Source of the DNA: Heligmosomoides polygyrus polygyrus
Taxonomy: Eukaryota > Nematoda > Chromadorea > Rhabditida > Heligmosomidae
DNA: 64,000 bases
Direction: 5' to 3'
NCBI GenBank assembly: GCA_947396885.1
Contig: OX377206.1
Location: forward strand, 50,513,631 to 50,577,630
Position 1 is the first letter of the stretch. Each line of letters opens with the position of its first letter. The notes under the pieces are model-generated. The model did not search any database. It was not told where the DNA came from and saw only the letters and a list, made by a program, of their open reading frames with translations. A program made the position numbers and the translations under genes. Positions 10,905-21,850 of this stretch are shown piece by piece.

Positions 10905-11782
10905 CCCATGCCGTCTCCATATATCTCGTGGCTGGAGTCTGGATTCGTACTTGTTATATTTGTATGTTTGTATGCTACTTACTGAAGCCCATCTGAAAAG
11001 TTACCACTTCCGCCCTTTCCAGAAGCATGCCAAAAACCACAGCCTGTCTCATGCCGAAACCCCAGTCTGACGAGTCGACCTGTGTCGCGCAAATCTCCCC
11101 CAATTCCCAACCCCGAGCAGCCTGGGCTCAATATTCACGCAAGATGAGAAATACGTCTTCTACCTTCACTCTGCCAAGCAGCGAGTCTGGATGAAGCCTG
11201 GTGAATTGTTACCGACCTTCGTTCGGCGAGATGTTCACGGCGAGAAGCATCTTTAGAGCTTTTGGGTCTGCCCCCATGGATCGGTTTACCGGAGGCTGTT
11301 TCCCAAGAGCACCGCGATGAACTCTAAGGCCATGGTGAACGAAATAGAGGAGATGGGCCGGCGACTCGCTTTTATTCATTCGCAGCGCTTCAAGAAGGTT
11401 CTCCTCTTCGACAACGCCGCACCCCATCGGGAACAAGTAAGCACGGATAAGCTTGGCCAGCTGGGCTACGTTCACATGCCTCACCCACCGTATTCGCTGG
11501 ACATTTCTCCATGCAACTACCACTACTACCTGAGCCTACAGTACTTCCTAGTCGGAAGGGACACAAGAACCCAAGCAGTCCTTGACAACCATATCGAGCA
11601 GTTGATCAACACCAGGCTCAAGCAGTTCTGGAAGGATGGGATCGGGAAGTTGGCTGAGCGATGGCAGCAAAGTCCTTGCACTTAATGGCAAATACATTCC
11701 TTAGCATCGTTGAGTTGTAAATGAGTTATAAGGAGATAAAGATTTTTTTCATTTTGTCTCATTACTTTTGCCCCCCCCCCCC
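10870..11782 (+). mobile_element. Mariner-family DNA transposon inserted in BEL-1 RT
   Basis: The insert is flanked by TA on both sides (10868-10869 and 11783-11784). It has inverted ends: 15 G then agccaaaagtaatgagaca on the left, and the complement of CAAAAGTAATGAGACA with 12 C on the right. It is 913 bp, shorter than a typical ~1.3-kb mariner, so it is internally deleted. It splits the RT reading frame of BEL-1, so it arrived later. Homopolymer lengths at the tips may be unreliable. Confidence 0.92.
11110..11685 (+). pseudogene. Mariner transposase, partial
   Basis: Cuts and pastes the element through a D,D-D catalytic triad. The first Asp region is visible as FTQDEKYVFYLHSA near 11,130-11,180. 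After a stop and frame change, the frame 11317-11685 carries FDNAAPHRE (second Asp) and PPYSLDISPCNYHYYLS (third Asp), then a C-terminal tail ending QQSPCT. The N-terminal HTH DNA-binding half is mostly missing. Matches mariner rather than Tc1 by the DNAAPH and SPCNYH style motifs. Not functional. Confidence 0.88.
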
Positions 11783-11918
11783 TAATATATTCACGAAAAT
11801 TTATTCCTATTCGCTTGAAAAATTGCTTTGGATTTTTTATATTTGGCGATAGCTTCTTCAGTTGTGGAAGCTGACAGTAGTATATTGTTTACATACAGAT
11901 TGTTTGCCATTTCTGATG

Positions 11919-12662
11919 CTATCTCATCGTTAGCGATAACAGATATGACATGATTGACATATTGAGTATGCTTGTGGATGCGTTTATCCCGAACGGTAGC
12001 CTTTTGAAGCGTAATTCCGTTATGTTTTCCTTCAAAGCTGGACGATTAACGTCGTTGAACCATAAGAAGCGACAGCGATCTTTATGTTGGTGGTTGAGTC
12101 TTATTTGTGTAAACGCAGCCTCAATATCACATAATATTATGACTTTGTTGGCTCTGCTGGCAGTGAGAATGTCGTGAATGTCGATTTTATTTATAAACCG
12201 CTCTCCTTTGAAAATTACGTCGTTCAAAGGCAGTTCCTTGTTTCTACGACGAAGCATCAAATACGATGCGTAGGGGTTTTGGCTTCTCTGGGCGCCAAAC
12301 CCCGGAGTGCGGCATGTAATACTTGGGTAGTATGCCGCTGCCATATTTCACTTCTTCGATTACGTCGTTCGTGAGATGATCGCTCATAAATCGGCATACC
12401 ATGATCTTATTTCGTTGTTGTTATGATTCTGAAGAGCGATTAGTTGCTTAAAGGCGATCGCGTAATAATCGCAAAGGTTGATTATTTTATCATTTAAGGG
12501 AAACGGTGCTGTTATGTGACCGTTTTTGAACACTATAGTTTTAGCGTGATCCTCAAGATAGCTATTAACCTTATCCTGTTTAATTCCTTCAACGGAGGAT
12601 ATTCCCAACCCCTTTAGTTCAAAGAGATTTTGCAGGATATTACTTTCGTTGTTGTTGAACAC
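11919..12662 (-). pseudogene. pol: BEL-1 reverse transcriptase, N-terminal and palm
   Basis: One minus frame covers 12662-11919 with a stop near 12,380. The start holds the pre-RT linker (FELKGLGISSVEGI). The RT fingers/palm follow: NELPLNDVIFKGERF-like segment, then CDIEAAFTQIRL with the first catalytic Asp, and LPFGINASTSILN. The catalytic YxDD block would fall next, but the frame ends and the mariner insertion lies 130 bp further on. Family: BEL/Pao pol. Confidence 0.85.
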
Positions 12663-12709
12663 CGCAGTTAATCCGTATTCTACTGAGTGTTCTGGTTTGA
12701 ACGCAGTAC

Positions 12710-13189
12710 TTAATGTGCCACGACCATGTAGTGTCGGCTCAAAGGTTGTTTTTGCAATACGTAACCCAGATGGGTTGACGTAGAATTTGCGTTGTCTAAT
12801 ACTATATCATAATTGTAGTTCAAACCCACAAGTATATGCGGCGTCTGATGTTTTCCGCGAAGTCTTGGTTTGCAGATTTTAATTTTCTTGACTCGGAGAT
12901 ACTCTTTGTCGGCTTCAGCAAGCTTCACCGAAGGAAAACCTTTAGTAATGATGAGTTTTGTGTGAACCTCAATATTAAGTTCCTTCACATACGCATAACT
13001 GATTTTTAGCTTCACAAAGTTGCTTTGGAATTGCTCAATGTGTCCTCCGATTCCAGACATCGTGCGAATTTCGGTTTTGTTGCACGGCAACCCAAACTGC
13101 TGAGAGATTTCCTCCCTAATGATCGTTTCCTGAGCGCCTGTGTCGAAAAAGAACAACACTCGTTCAAACTGTTCTGATCTGTAGTTCAA
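12710..13189 (-). pseudogene. pol: BEL-1 aspartic protease
   Basis: A 159-codon frame contains FFFDTGAQETIIRE, the retropepsin DTG active site, followed by the flap-like SGIGGH and the strand KTPHILVGLNYNYDI-like region near the C-terminus (HILVGLNYNYDIVLDN). It cleaves the Gag-Pol polyprotein. The frame lacks a plausible start of its own, as expected for a polyprotein section, and a frame change separates it from gag upstream. Confidence 0.85.
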
Positions 13190-13463
13190 GATGCTTCCTA
13201 GCGCAGTATTAGCACGATTTCCTCTTTGTTTCGGTGCTCAGCCTCGTGGCTGTAGAGTTCTGCGCCGAGATTTCTAGCTTTTGACGTGTGCATGTTCACC
13301 TGATTTGAATTATTATGGCGGTCACTATGTTGGTTGCGCCAAGGATTCGGTCTGCTGTCTGTAGCAGTTGGTCTGTTGCCCGTTTACCGCTGCGGGAAAA
13401 ATTTATTGCCACCAATTGGTCGATTATTGTGGCTATAACCTCTTTGATGTGAAGTATCAGGTG

Positions 13464-14883
13464 TCACAATACACAAACTTCTATTATGTGATTGACCACA
13501 TTGAGAACAATTGGCCCAGAAACATTCAAAACTGGTTTGGTTATTTGCAAAACACTTCCAGCCAGTTTCCTTTCCTGCACAATGTTTCGCTTGCTTTGAT
13601 TATTTGTAAGTGCTCTGCAATAGCAAAAATGATTATTCTGGTCGCAAAAGATGCATTTTGTAGGCTTTTTAAAGTCGACTGTAGGATGACTATCATTCGT
13701 TTTGGGCTCTTCTGGCTTGCTTCTAGTTTTGAGCCTTCCATCAATAAATTTCTTCGCTGTTATCTCCTTCTCAATTTCTTTCATAATGCTGTCAACAGTG
13801 ACGTCACCCTGGTTTTGGATAGAAATTAGGACATTTTTGACAATGTTATATGGAATCTTTTCCAGAATTTTCTCAGTCCATAGTGCATCTTGGACAGCTC
13901 TAATATCTTGCCCTGCTGAAACTATTTGGTTGATCTGTATTCGGATTTTGTCGTAGACTGACCCGAAACTCTCATTACTGTTAGACGCAGGACGCGTGTC
14001 TGACAGTTTTTAAACAATTTTCGCTCGGTTTACGGGCTTATTTCCGAATTTCTTCTTTAGTTCTTCAGTCATCCATTTATAGTTTTGGGGGATGAGCCGA
14101 ATGCTCTTGATAGTCATTTCTGCACGACCTTTTAGTGAATCTTTGAACAGCAGCATTTTTTCGACTGTATTTAGAACCTTGTTCTCGTGTACGAGAGTTT
14201 CGAAGATCGCCCAATATTCTGGCAATTTCTCTTCATCTCCGTAAAAACGTGGGAGATTCATCTGCTTAGGCTTTAGTGTGCGGCACGCCATATCCACTTG
14301 GTCGACTGAAACCTCTGATATATCTTCAGATAGCCATTCTGCATCTGCGGAGTTGATATCCTCCGTATCCTGGCTGCCAGTGAGAGTCTCTCTTCTTTTT
14401 TCGAGGTTTCCACCGTTTTTTCATTGTATATTTAGCGCTTATGCGGATCCAATCCCATGTTTATGGCTAACTTTTGAGCCTTGTCGCGGTACTCATTTAT
14501 AGGAGCTTCAAGAACGAAAATTGTGTCATCCGCTTTGGCAATTCTTGCGTTAACCTGAATTTCCTTATCGATTTTCTCGATTTCTTCTTCGACTTCCTTT
14601 TTCATTGCATTTTTTTTCATTTGCGAGTCCGAGTCTTCGTACAATTTTTCCAGCTTGTTTATCAGAATTTGTAACTGTTCTGACCGGACTTTATTATTTT
14701 TGTGCTTCCTGTTATCAGGTTTATGGCCGTACAATATTCTTCATGGCCATTTGGGGTTATTCCCTCTGTATAGGCATGATACTTGGACGTCAGCATCTCC
14801 AAGCTTTGAGCGCTAAACTTGATTGGGTTTCTGTGGAAGGTGGGTGCCATTTTTTGGCCACTCTGCGCCTTCTTCACACCTAA
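13464..14883 (-). pseudogene. gag: BEL-1 gag
   Basis: Structural capsid protein. Reading blocks: 14877-14662 (MKKAQSGQKMAPTF; KYHAYTEGI), 14734-14432 (coiled-coil, KKEVEEEIEKIDKEIQ), 14297-14010 (LPRFYGDEEKLPEYWAIFET and FKDSLKGRAEMTI, the conserved capsid-like region called DUF1759 in BEL gags), and 13784-13464 with a C-terminal zinc knuckle (CIFCDQNNHFCYC). At least two frameshifts and two stops separate the blocks. The first block starts about 180 bp inside the 5' LTR. Confidence 0.85.
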
Positions 14884-15057
14884 TGCGCTTTATTTGCGCT
14901 TTATCCAAGCCTATAACGGGATTACCGCAGAGACGGGGTTTACTGGTTATTATCCTGCAATGTGAGCTGTGCTGTTTGCTTTGGTGCTCAAATTTGGCTC
15001 GTCCAGGTCTCTGAGAGACGGGACTTTGTCTTGAGCATCAGAAATGTCTGTATTTAG

Positions 15058-15068
15058 CCGATGCACCA
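15058..15068 (-). promoter_or_regulatory. BEL-1 primer-binding site (tRNA-Gly)
   Basis: On the minus strand, three bases inside the 5' LTR, TGGTGCATCGG is complementary to the 3' end (CCGATGCACCA) of nematode tRNA-Gly. This primes minus-strand cDNA synthesis. BEL-2 has a 10-nt version of the same site. Confidence 0.8.
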
Positions 15069-15071
15069 AAA

Positions 15072-15272
15072 TGTGGCGGGTTGGGCCAACTGTCGAATTC
15101 GTATCCCTTTCGAGGTACACGGTGGTCCCGTGGGTAATATCTTTATTAGCGGACGTATCGTCAGAGCCGAGGTGTTGGAGAAGACTGCTGTTTGGCTCGG
15201 CTGCGAGCCAACCGCTTGCTCGCGGACCGCCCGAACATGATTTACGGCGGGTCGTAACCTTTGTCCACGACA
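15072..15272 (-). repeat. BEL-1 5' LTR
   Basis: 201 bp, minus strand TGTCGTGGAC...AACCCGCCACA. It supplies promoter and poly(A) signal (AATAAA, minus strand, 15142-15147). I found no SL1-like sequence in it, in contrast to BEL-2. Confidence 0.9.
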
Positions 15273-15277
15273 CAGCT
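15273..15277. repeat. BEL-1 target-site duplication (CAGCT), right copy
   Basis: Matches 7403-7407 exactly; see the element entry for boundary logic. Confidence 0.85.
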
Positions 15278-15278
15278 G

Positions 15279-18062
15279 CCATTTTAGGGATGCGGAGTTT
15301 TAGCGTTTGAAGTTTCACGCGCCATTATTCGTCTTATTTGAGTTTTCGGCACTCACAATAACACCATTAGCTTCAGCTCGAAAAGCTCTATTGAAAGATG
15401 TCAATCTCGACCAATTTCAGAAAAATCGATTTTCTGACAATTTCCCGTCGAGAACTGAGGCCGACTCGGACGATGACATCATCGAAAATCGATAATTTCG
15501 AAATTGGCTAATTTTTTTCGTCCAAAATTGACTAGGAGTTATTTGCGGCGCTGATTACGAATCTAGAGTCCGTTTTTGAAAATTCCGCCGATTTCGGTAG
15601 GTTCTGGATTTTCTTCTGGATAATTGAGGATGCTCGGGTCAGAATCACCGATTTTACTCAAACTTAGTATAGGGGCGGGGATTTATTCGGGGTGCCAAAC
15701 ACGGCGCCGAAGTTCATTTAGACAATTACGGCAGGAGATCGCCCATACCGATAACTGAGGGTGATCGGTGATCAGGGGTGTGCGTAATTACGATTTACCA
15801 TTTATGATTTTACGACTGACGGCTATATTCGTCAAATTTTTTACGATTTACGATTTACGACATTTTGGGTCGTAAATCGTAAATTGTCGTAAATATGATC
15901 TTTGATCAACAACCAACTGGCGACCAAATTTATGTGGACTGGGTTGTAAAGATGAGCCCACTCTAATGGTCCCTCTTATAGCTCATTCCCACTTTCCTTT
16001 CGAGTTGACTTTTGATGATCTCATATGTTGATGATGATCGATGATGATGATCTCATATGTCTTTTGTTGATCTCTGTTGTACAATACCATACTGTTCACA
16101 GGCTTCTCAAATCCGACTTTTCGCTAACTATCTTTTCAATTTCTCTAACATTGTAAGGGCTCCCGTTTAGAACCGGACAGGTTCAAGAGGAGAAACAAGC
16201 GCAACACAATGTTTAAAAAAGCTCCTGCTTAGGAGGCTGGGAAGGCTGGGCTCCTTCGTTTCCGGTCCAGAGCTAGAAAGGCACATCTCGTTCCTACTGC
16301 CGAAGGTTGTTCCATTCCGGCCCATAGTCTTCTGTGTTTTCTTTGTATTTATTTTTCTCATGGCTGCCTTATGCAGCCTATTAAATGAATAAATAACTGA
16401 ATAGTTAAAGGACACTGGAAGCAGTTTCTTAGAGAAAGAGAGACGAGTATTCTAGCTCCACGACCTGTTTGGTAATAACGTCGAGTCACTCTGTTTGTAA
16501 GGCCTTGTTTAGTGTGCACGCGACGCGTGACGCGATGCCATGTGTAGTGGACAAATTGATCAATCGCGTCGCTCGATCAATTTGGCCACATCGCATGCAT
16601 CGCGTCGCTCGTCGCGCGCACACTAAACGACCCCTAACAGATACATGCTAACCCTACCGAATAGAACCGACGCAAATCCACGATCGAACATCATTCCTGA
16701 TTGGAAGCGGGGTCAAGAAAGTTGCTACACTCATGTGGAAAGGACACTCCACTTATGTCTCGGTATATGAGCAGTATTGTGAGATGGGAACGCCCCATCA
16801 AATCAGACCGTATTGAATCGTGCATGTCATTCAGAAAGGGAGTGTACAGACGGGGCATGCGTTCTGGTTATTATTGGCTGGCGCGCTCCCATCTTCCAAT
16901 GCTGCTCACCTTCTCGACATGTGCCAATGTTTCTATCGGTTTGCATTGTGCTTTATATGGCCGAGTAAATGGTGTAAAAAGTGCGGCAAAATCGAGCGCG
17001 TAGCTTTCCAAGAAAAGGTCGAACTGGTCTTGACTGTTTTGACCTCCATTTCCGGTGGCGTGATTGAGTTTATCGTATTCGCCCTATCTAATCCGCTCAC
17101 GATGCTGCAGGTTCTCGCAGAGGAAACAGAGCTGGCGAAGGATAGCCCCGCAGGAAGTTATTAAATAGTGGAGCAATATCATAAAGGTTTCGAAATCTTA
17201 CAAGTGCAAGCTTGAGCAGGAAACCGGCGCATTGGTCAGTGGTGAAACGATTTTTTAATTTTTAGTTTTGGCAGCGAATTTTTCGAAGTTGTTTCTGCTA
17301 ATTCCAAGACTAGCATGCAAGCTAAAAAATGGTAGTAAGTTAGGAATTTACTGAATATTCAAACGATGCAAGCCTTCTGTTGAAATGCCAGGCATAGGCT
17401 TAAGTATAGTTTTTGAATTTACAGTTTTTTGACTTTCCTGAAACGTGTTTAGTTTGATTTGGAAGATGTTTCGCTAGCAAGAGGAAATAGTTTGGTAAGA
17501 TAACTGCTCAGCTTAAGCTGAAAATAATACAATAGTTAAATAAATATTGAATCACATCTGAATAACATTAGCAGAAAAAGTTTCAGGAAATTTAGTTGTA
17601 CTGCACTACAGTTCAGGTGACTCTTACGATTGACGATTTACGAAATTTCGATTTTCACTTACGCACACCCCTGTCGGTGATCCTGACCCGACCACCCTCG
17701 AACGGAAATTAAAATACTGGAATCGGCGGAATTTTCAAAAACGCACGTCGCATTCGTAATCAGCGCCCCAAATAACCGCCTAGATGATTTTGAACAAAGT
17801 TTGCATGAGGAAGTTTGGCCAATTTTGAAAATATCGCTTTCCGATGGCATCATCGTCCCCGCAACTCGGCCTAGGGCGCCCAGGTCCTCGACGAAAAATT
17901 GTCAAGAAATCGATTTTTTTGAAATTGGTCGAGAGTAAGACCGTTCAATAGAGCTTTTCGTGGCGAACAAAACGGTATGACTGGGAGTGTAGAATACTCA
18001 AATATGGGCGAGTAAGAGGGCAAGAATGTTCAACCGATAAGTCCGCAGCCCTAAAATGGCAG
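15279..18062. mobile_element. Large foldback element, arms ~450-550 bp
   Basis: The left arm (15,279-15,830) and the reverse complement of the right arm (17,620-18,062) share a long ordered series: tgccattttagg, cgaaaagctctattgaa, tctcgaccaatttcaraaaa, gatgaygycatc, gcgctgattacgaat, ttcaaaaattccgccga, ggtgatc and the terminal AT-rich palindromic 'cgatttacgatttacgac' block. The 1.8-kb centre holds a small palindrome (16,507-16,630) and unassigned short frames, the longest 114 codons at 16820-17164 (+). A partial arm lies at 6,930-7,220. Probably a nonautonomous DNA transposon; terminal duplications were not identified. Confidence 0.7.
16507..16630. mobile_element. Palindromic MITE (~124 bp)
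   Basis: The left end GTTTAGTGTGCACGCGACG and the reverse complement of the right end GTTTAGTGTGCGCGCGACG pair. Inside, 'aaattgatcaatcgcgtcgc' and 'gatcaatttggccacatcgc' also pair. A degenerate relative lies at 1,590-1,680. Confidence 0.65.
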
Positions 18063-18359
18063 ATGGGGCTAAGACAGTTTAGACAGCTGGGAAGTTGCGA
18101 GCATATCGTTCTAAAGCACCTAAGAACCTAAGGTGTTCTGATCGCATACGCATTTGCATGCCGTTGGCTCGCCGTATCTTCGCGCAATGGTCAACCGAAG
18201 TCGGAGAAAATTGGGTCGCCCAAGCCTCACCTGAATTTTCGCAGCGCTATAAGTTAGTACATTTATGAGCTACACCGTTGTGCTTTAGAGCACGTCAAGA
18301 AACTCGTACTGCCTACAAAGTTCTCGAGTTTCAGCCGGAAAGATTTGAACTAGATAGAG

Positions 18360-18600
18360 TTATTGCGCTACGAACCTGCCCGCGCGTGCATTTGTGAGCG
18401 GTACCTCCACTCGATTGATAGGTTCTATTTTATATGCATTATTCAAGGCGTAATCTAAAGCCTCCGCGGAGTAGAGTACAGCAATTCCTGAGTAGGGCGG
18501 CTGAAGATTTCTGATAAAACTCTCCAGACGCTCACTCTGCAAACTATCGCTTACACTCAATTGATAGGTTCGATTCTAAATACTAAAGTCTCGACGGACG
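18360..18600 (-). repeat. B-box repeat pair, inverted relative to 6.4 kb
   Basis: ATTGATAGGTTC cores occur at ~18,415 and ~18,552, preceded by cactcgatt/actcaatt. The first is followed by tatttTatatgcattatt. They lie about 148 bp apart, as the plus-strand copies at 6.4-6.6 kb lie ~145 bp apart. Confidence 0.5.
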
Positions 18601-19017
18601 GACAGGAGGTACACCCTTGCTGGGGGGCGTGCTATCTTCCTCTCATCACCCTTGCTCACCCACCCCCAACCCCCTAGACTTCACCGAGAGTCTAAAGGCT
18701 GCCTTACGAAACCTTTGACAGGCAAAACAAAAGTTTCCGACCCTCAAAACAACAGCTGTACCTCCTGACGCCATGTCCCCAGCAGAAGGCAGGTGTACCT
18801 CCTGTCGCGTTGCCTAAAGTGCCGCCGGGACAGAGTAAAGCAATTCCTGAGTGGGGCGGGCCGAAATTTCTAACCTAATCAAATTTCAAACGGTTCTATG
18901 GTATACAACGCATTGTGCACGGCGCACTCTTCCTTCTCGCTTCATAAAACCTCTTCATTTGTATAAGCTGCTGTCAGTGTGTGCGCTATAGCACCGAAAG
19001 AGGGAAAGCTTTGCTCT
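18601..19017. other. No recognisable gene
   Basis: Repeat-like sequence with phrases shared with neighbours (gcaattcctgagt...ggcgg at 18,480 and 18,840). No coding signal. Confidence 0.4.
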
Positions 19018-19330
19018 TTAGCACGACATTTGAACCGCTTCCGCTCTGGATTGATAGGTTCGATCCTCTATGCATTTTATATGGCGCACTCCAAAGGCTT
19101 GTCGGATAGGAGCAAATCCTAAGTAGAACGGCCGAAAAATTTTTATAAAGTTCTCCAAACGGTGCAAGACAGTCTTGAAGGCTTTACATTTTCGATTAAG
19201 CGAAGATAAAAACCCAGTGGGCATGCTTCCGCCCATTCGATTGATAGGTTCGATCCAATATGCGCTGTGCATGGTTCACTCTCGAAGCATTCTAGGCATG
19301 ACAGAGCACTGACAACGCACGCCATGCTTC
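19018..19330 (-). repeat. B-box repeat pair, second inverted cluster
   Basis: GATTGATAGGTTCGATCC at ~19,049 and ~19,239, each followed by tatgcattttat or tatgcgctgtgc, about 190 bp apart. Open frames through them are repeat-derived and I do not call genes. Confidence 0.5.
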
Positions 19331-19744
19331 AGATACTCCAAAAACACTGCACGACGTATGCACGTTCTGGAAAATAAGGAGCTCTAATCGCAAAGCCTGC
19401 TGCAGTTGTTTTTTAGGCCACCCACGGCGAAAACCCGGTGGTCTGGTAACGTTTCATATACCGTTGTGTAGACCTCAAGGAGACAAATCGAACAGTGTCA
19501 GCAGCTTCTGAGACAACTTAAAATTAAAGGGTTTATGAGCATGCGATGGTTTGCAACGGACTTTTCCGTCGCAAACCGTCTTTTTGATCGAGCGACGCGG
19601 GCGGTATTGTAACCTAGGGGCTGCCAAGATAGGAGCTGTATTCAGAGTTTTCTTTAGTTATTTAAGGCTTTTTCACATTCGGATGTCCAACAAGAGAGGA
19701 CGTCCTTCTTAAGAAGATTGGGGGGGGGGGAAGTGATGCGATCG

Positions 19745-19920
19745 TTACAAAGATAAGGATAAACCTACGAAAGATCGAACATCCGTAAAAGTTTTAATTT
19801 CAGTGACTGTTTCTGGTGTGGGATACTGATCGATCGCTTTCGTTTCATCCAGATTGCGGCGTATTCCATCCTTATTTAAAACGTACCCAAGGAAGTTAAT
19901 TTTCTTGCACGCCTTGTGAA
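19745..19920 (-). pseudogene. pol: Ty3/gypsy reverse transcriptase fragment
   Basis: A minus frame reads KKINFLGYVLNKDGIRRN, then AIDQYPTPETV and EIKTFTDVRSFVGLS. This is the conserved segment after the RT active site in Ty3/gypsy elements, where a K-x-FLGH-x-(I/V)-S-x-x-G-I motif leads to the WP-P and SFLGL motifs. Only ~55 codons survive, with no LTR recognised nearby. Confidence 0.7.
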
Positions 19921-19971
19921 CCCCCACGCACATTGGGCGACCGACGTCTTCTGCACGTCTTTTGAGTCCCC

Positions 19972-20055
19972 AGTGATTATGATGGAAAATAGCGGAAAAT
20001 ACCCAGACGTTGGACCAGGTCTGGGTGTTTTCCGTTATTTTCCATCATAATCACT
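19972..20055. repeat. Hairpin with 37-bp arms
   Basis: 19972-20008 pairs with 20019-20055 with two mismatches; the loop is about 10 nt. The phrases 'cccagacgt' and 'ttttccgctatttt' seen here recur in dispersed repeats at 21,225-21,250, 23,045-23,070 and 56,770-56,800, so the hairpin is an inverted doubling of a common repeat piece. Confidence 0.85.
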
Positions 20056-20242
20056 TGACTTCCACCCTGAACAGTTAAGCATGAGAGAAAAGCGATAATA
20101 CCCATCCAAACTGATTGCTTTCCCCTGCTGGGAATGCCTTCCGTCGACGATCATCTGAATCCGCAGGCACAATGGACGGTCTTCGGCACATCTTTTGCAA
20201 AATAGCCAAATATCCAAGTATATCCTTGTATATCCAGCTCGT

Positions 20243-20244
20243 GC

Positions 20245-20282
<38 letters not shown>

Positions 20283-20362
20283 ACATGTATGTGTATGTAT
20301 ACACATATTTAAGTGCGCACACATATAAATACGTGTATGTATATATTCATATATATGTATAT
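20243..20362. repeat. (TA)n and related TA/TG microsatellite
   Basis: A pure TA run at ~20,247-20,273 followed by imperfect atgtatacatgtatgtg sequence. Reading frames across it give Tyr/Ile repeats and are artefacts. Confidence 0.9.
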
Positions 20363-20724
20363 ACGAGTGCTTCGACACGCCTGTCGGCGTGTCTCGCACT
20401 TGTGCGCTTCGCGCGACCTTAGAGAGTTACTAATCCAAGATCACTCACTTCAAGCAGCTGCTCTGCTTGTGCAGCCTTCTCGTCACCTTTGCAGTAATAA
20501 GAGGTATTTGAAAACCTTAATAATTTCGAACCTTGGTTTACCTCCTTTAAGATTAGGTGAGTAGTTCTTCGATATGAAGCCGTCCAGCTCTCCCTCCCTC
20601 CATCCTCAACATCTCTTCAACGTGGGTACTATCTTCAGACAGTTCAGAAACGTAATTTATTTGCGTAAATCAGTGCGTTCGTCCTCAGACTGTTGTGGAG
20701 CACTCCTTCGGCCATAGTACTCGC

Positions 20725-20950
20725 GTGTATCCCACTCCCTCCCCACACCGATCGGTTAAATCTGGAAGAAAACCACCGGCGTGTCCCAACCCCGCCCCAT
20801 CTCCACCCCGATCGGTTCAATCTAGGAGAAAACCAACGATGTGTCTCCCACCTTCTCCCCACCCCGATCAGTTAAAACTGGGAGAAAAAAACCGGCGTGT
20901 CTCCCACCCTCCTCCCTCTCCACCCTGATCGATTAAATCCGGGAGAAAGC
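20725..20950. repeat. Tandem ~60-bp repeat, four units
   Basis: GATCGGTTAAATCT-type cores recur at about 20,749, 20,809, 20,866 and 20,926, each followed by gggagaaaa-cc---ggcgtgtctccca-ccctc. A single related unit is at ~35,095. Non-coding. Confidence 0.75.
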
Positions 20951-21059
20951 CAGAGGTCAGGACCTCGATTAGCCCAGCGCTGAAGTTTCGTGCCGCTTAA
21001 ACGACATCCGCAAAAATCGACGATATCGATCGATATCGATTGTCTCCCCTGCTGTGAAG

Positions 21060-21345
21060 GCCTTCCGTCGATGATCATCTAAATCCCCAGGCGCGGTTGC
21101 CGACGTGTTCGGTACGTCTACGGCTCGCCATGCACGGTCGCCGACGTGTTCGGCACGTCTACCGAGTCGCCAGGCACGGTCGCCGACATCTTCTGCTCGT
21201 CTACTGAGTCGCAGGCACGTAGAAGCCGTCTGGGTATTTTCCGCTAATTTCTTGCCTTAATTTGTATCCCGTACTTCCCCTATTTTATGACTCATCGCCG
21301 ATCGATAGTGTGACTCATCGCATAGCGGATTATTATATAGTATGA
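21060..21345. repeat. Left member of a ~270-bp direct repeat pair containing minirepeats
   Basis: Contains three ~50-bp units of 'cgccgacgtgttcggcac', then 'gtctgggtattttccgct', 'cccctattttatgactcat' and 'gatcgatagtgtgactcat'. The same order recurs at 22,925-23,190. The two copies bracket ~1.6 kb including the 727-bp TIR element. Confidence 0.7.
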
Positions 21346-21850
21346 TAGTATGATGAGGCAAAATAACGCAAATGCTCCACACAGCAGAGCTGGGAAGGAA
21401 CAATGAGGTATGACCCACAGACGCGTCTTGCGAAACCTCGTCATATGGGTGTTCCTTGGTCTTGGCATATAGCCAAAAACAATAGAGACGTCTTTCGAGA
21501 CCTCGTCATATGGGTGCCACCACCCGTCTGACAGTGGGACGTAGATGGTAAACAACAGTATTAAACAATCGCCAAATATCCCTCAAACTTACAGAAAGAA
21601 GTACACAAAGTCCAAGGGGCTAACTTCAGACCAAAAACCCTTCCTCTTTTATATATAGGGCGATTTGGTGGTCACTCATTACTCCCCCTCAGTAGAACTC
21701 GTCCCCATTACTACTGGCCCCCCTCAATGACCTTCCTTAGCGGACGACATGTTCGGCACGTCTTCTGAACCCAAGGGACGTCGGACAACGTCCTCGGCAC
21801 GCCTTCTAAATCCCCGGCACGTGGGCGACATGTTCGGCACGTCTTCTGTA

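Larger units (their letters stand above)
7408..15272 (-). mobile_element. BEL/Pao LTR retrotransposon BEL-1, complete but decayed
   Basis: A 7.87-kb element bounded by ~200-bp LTRs with minus-strand ends TG...CA and flanked by the 5-bp duplication CAGCT at 7403-7407 and 15273-15277. BEL/Pao elements typically make 5-bp duplications. Order on the minus strand: 5' LTR, tRNA-Gly primer site, gag, aspartic protease, RT, RNase H, integrase, a 3' zinc-knuckle ORF, 3' LTR. There is no env. Several frameshifts, stops and a 913-bp mariner insertion make it inactive. Removing the mariner leaves about 6.95 kb. Confidence 0.93.

Noticed and set aside
15072..15272. ATTACCC in the BEL-1 LTR as a second SL1-like leader
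   Set aside because: Only seven or eight bases match SL1 and the surrounding sequence does not; insufficient.
16167..16415. Minus frame and 'attaaatgaataaataa' tail as an RTE-type 3' end
   Set aside because: The tail is suggestive of a non-LTR 3' end, but no RT motif accompanies it, so I could not assign an element.
16701..17164. Overlapping plus frames of 100 and 114 codons
   Set aside because: Two frames compete over the same DNA inside a foldback element, with no recognisable domain or splice sites.
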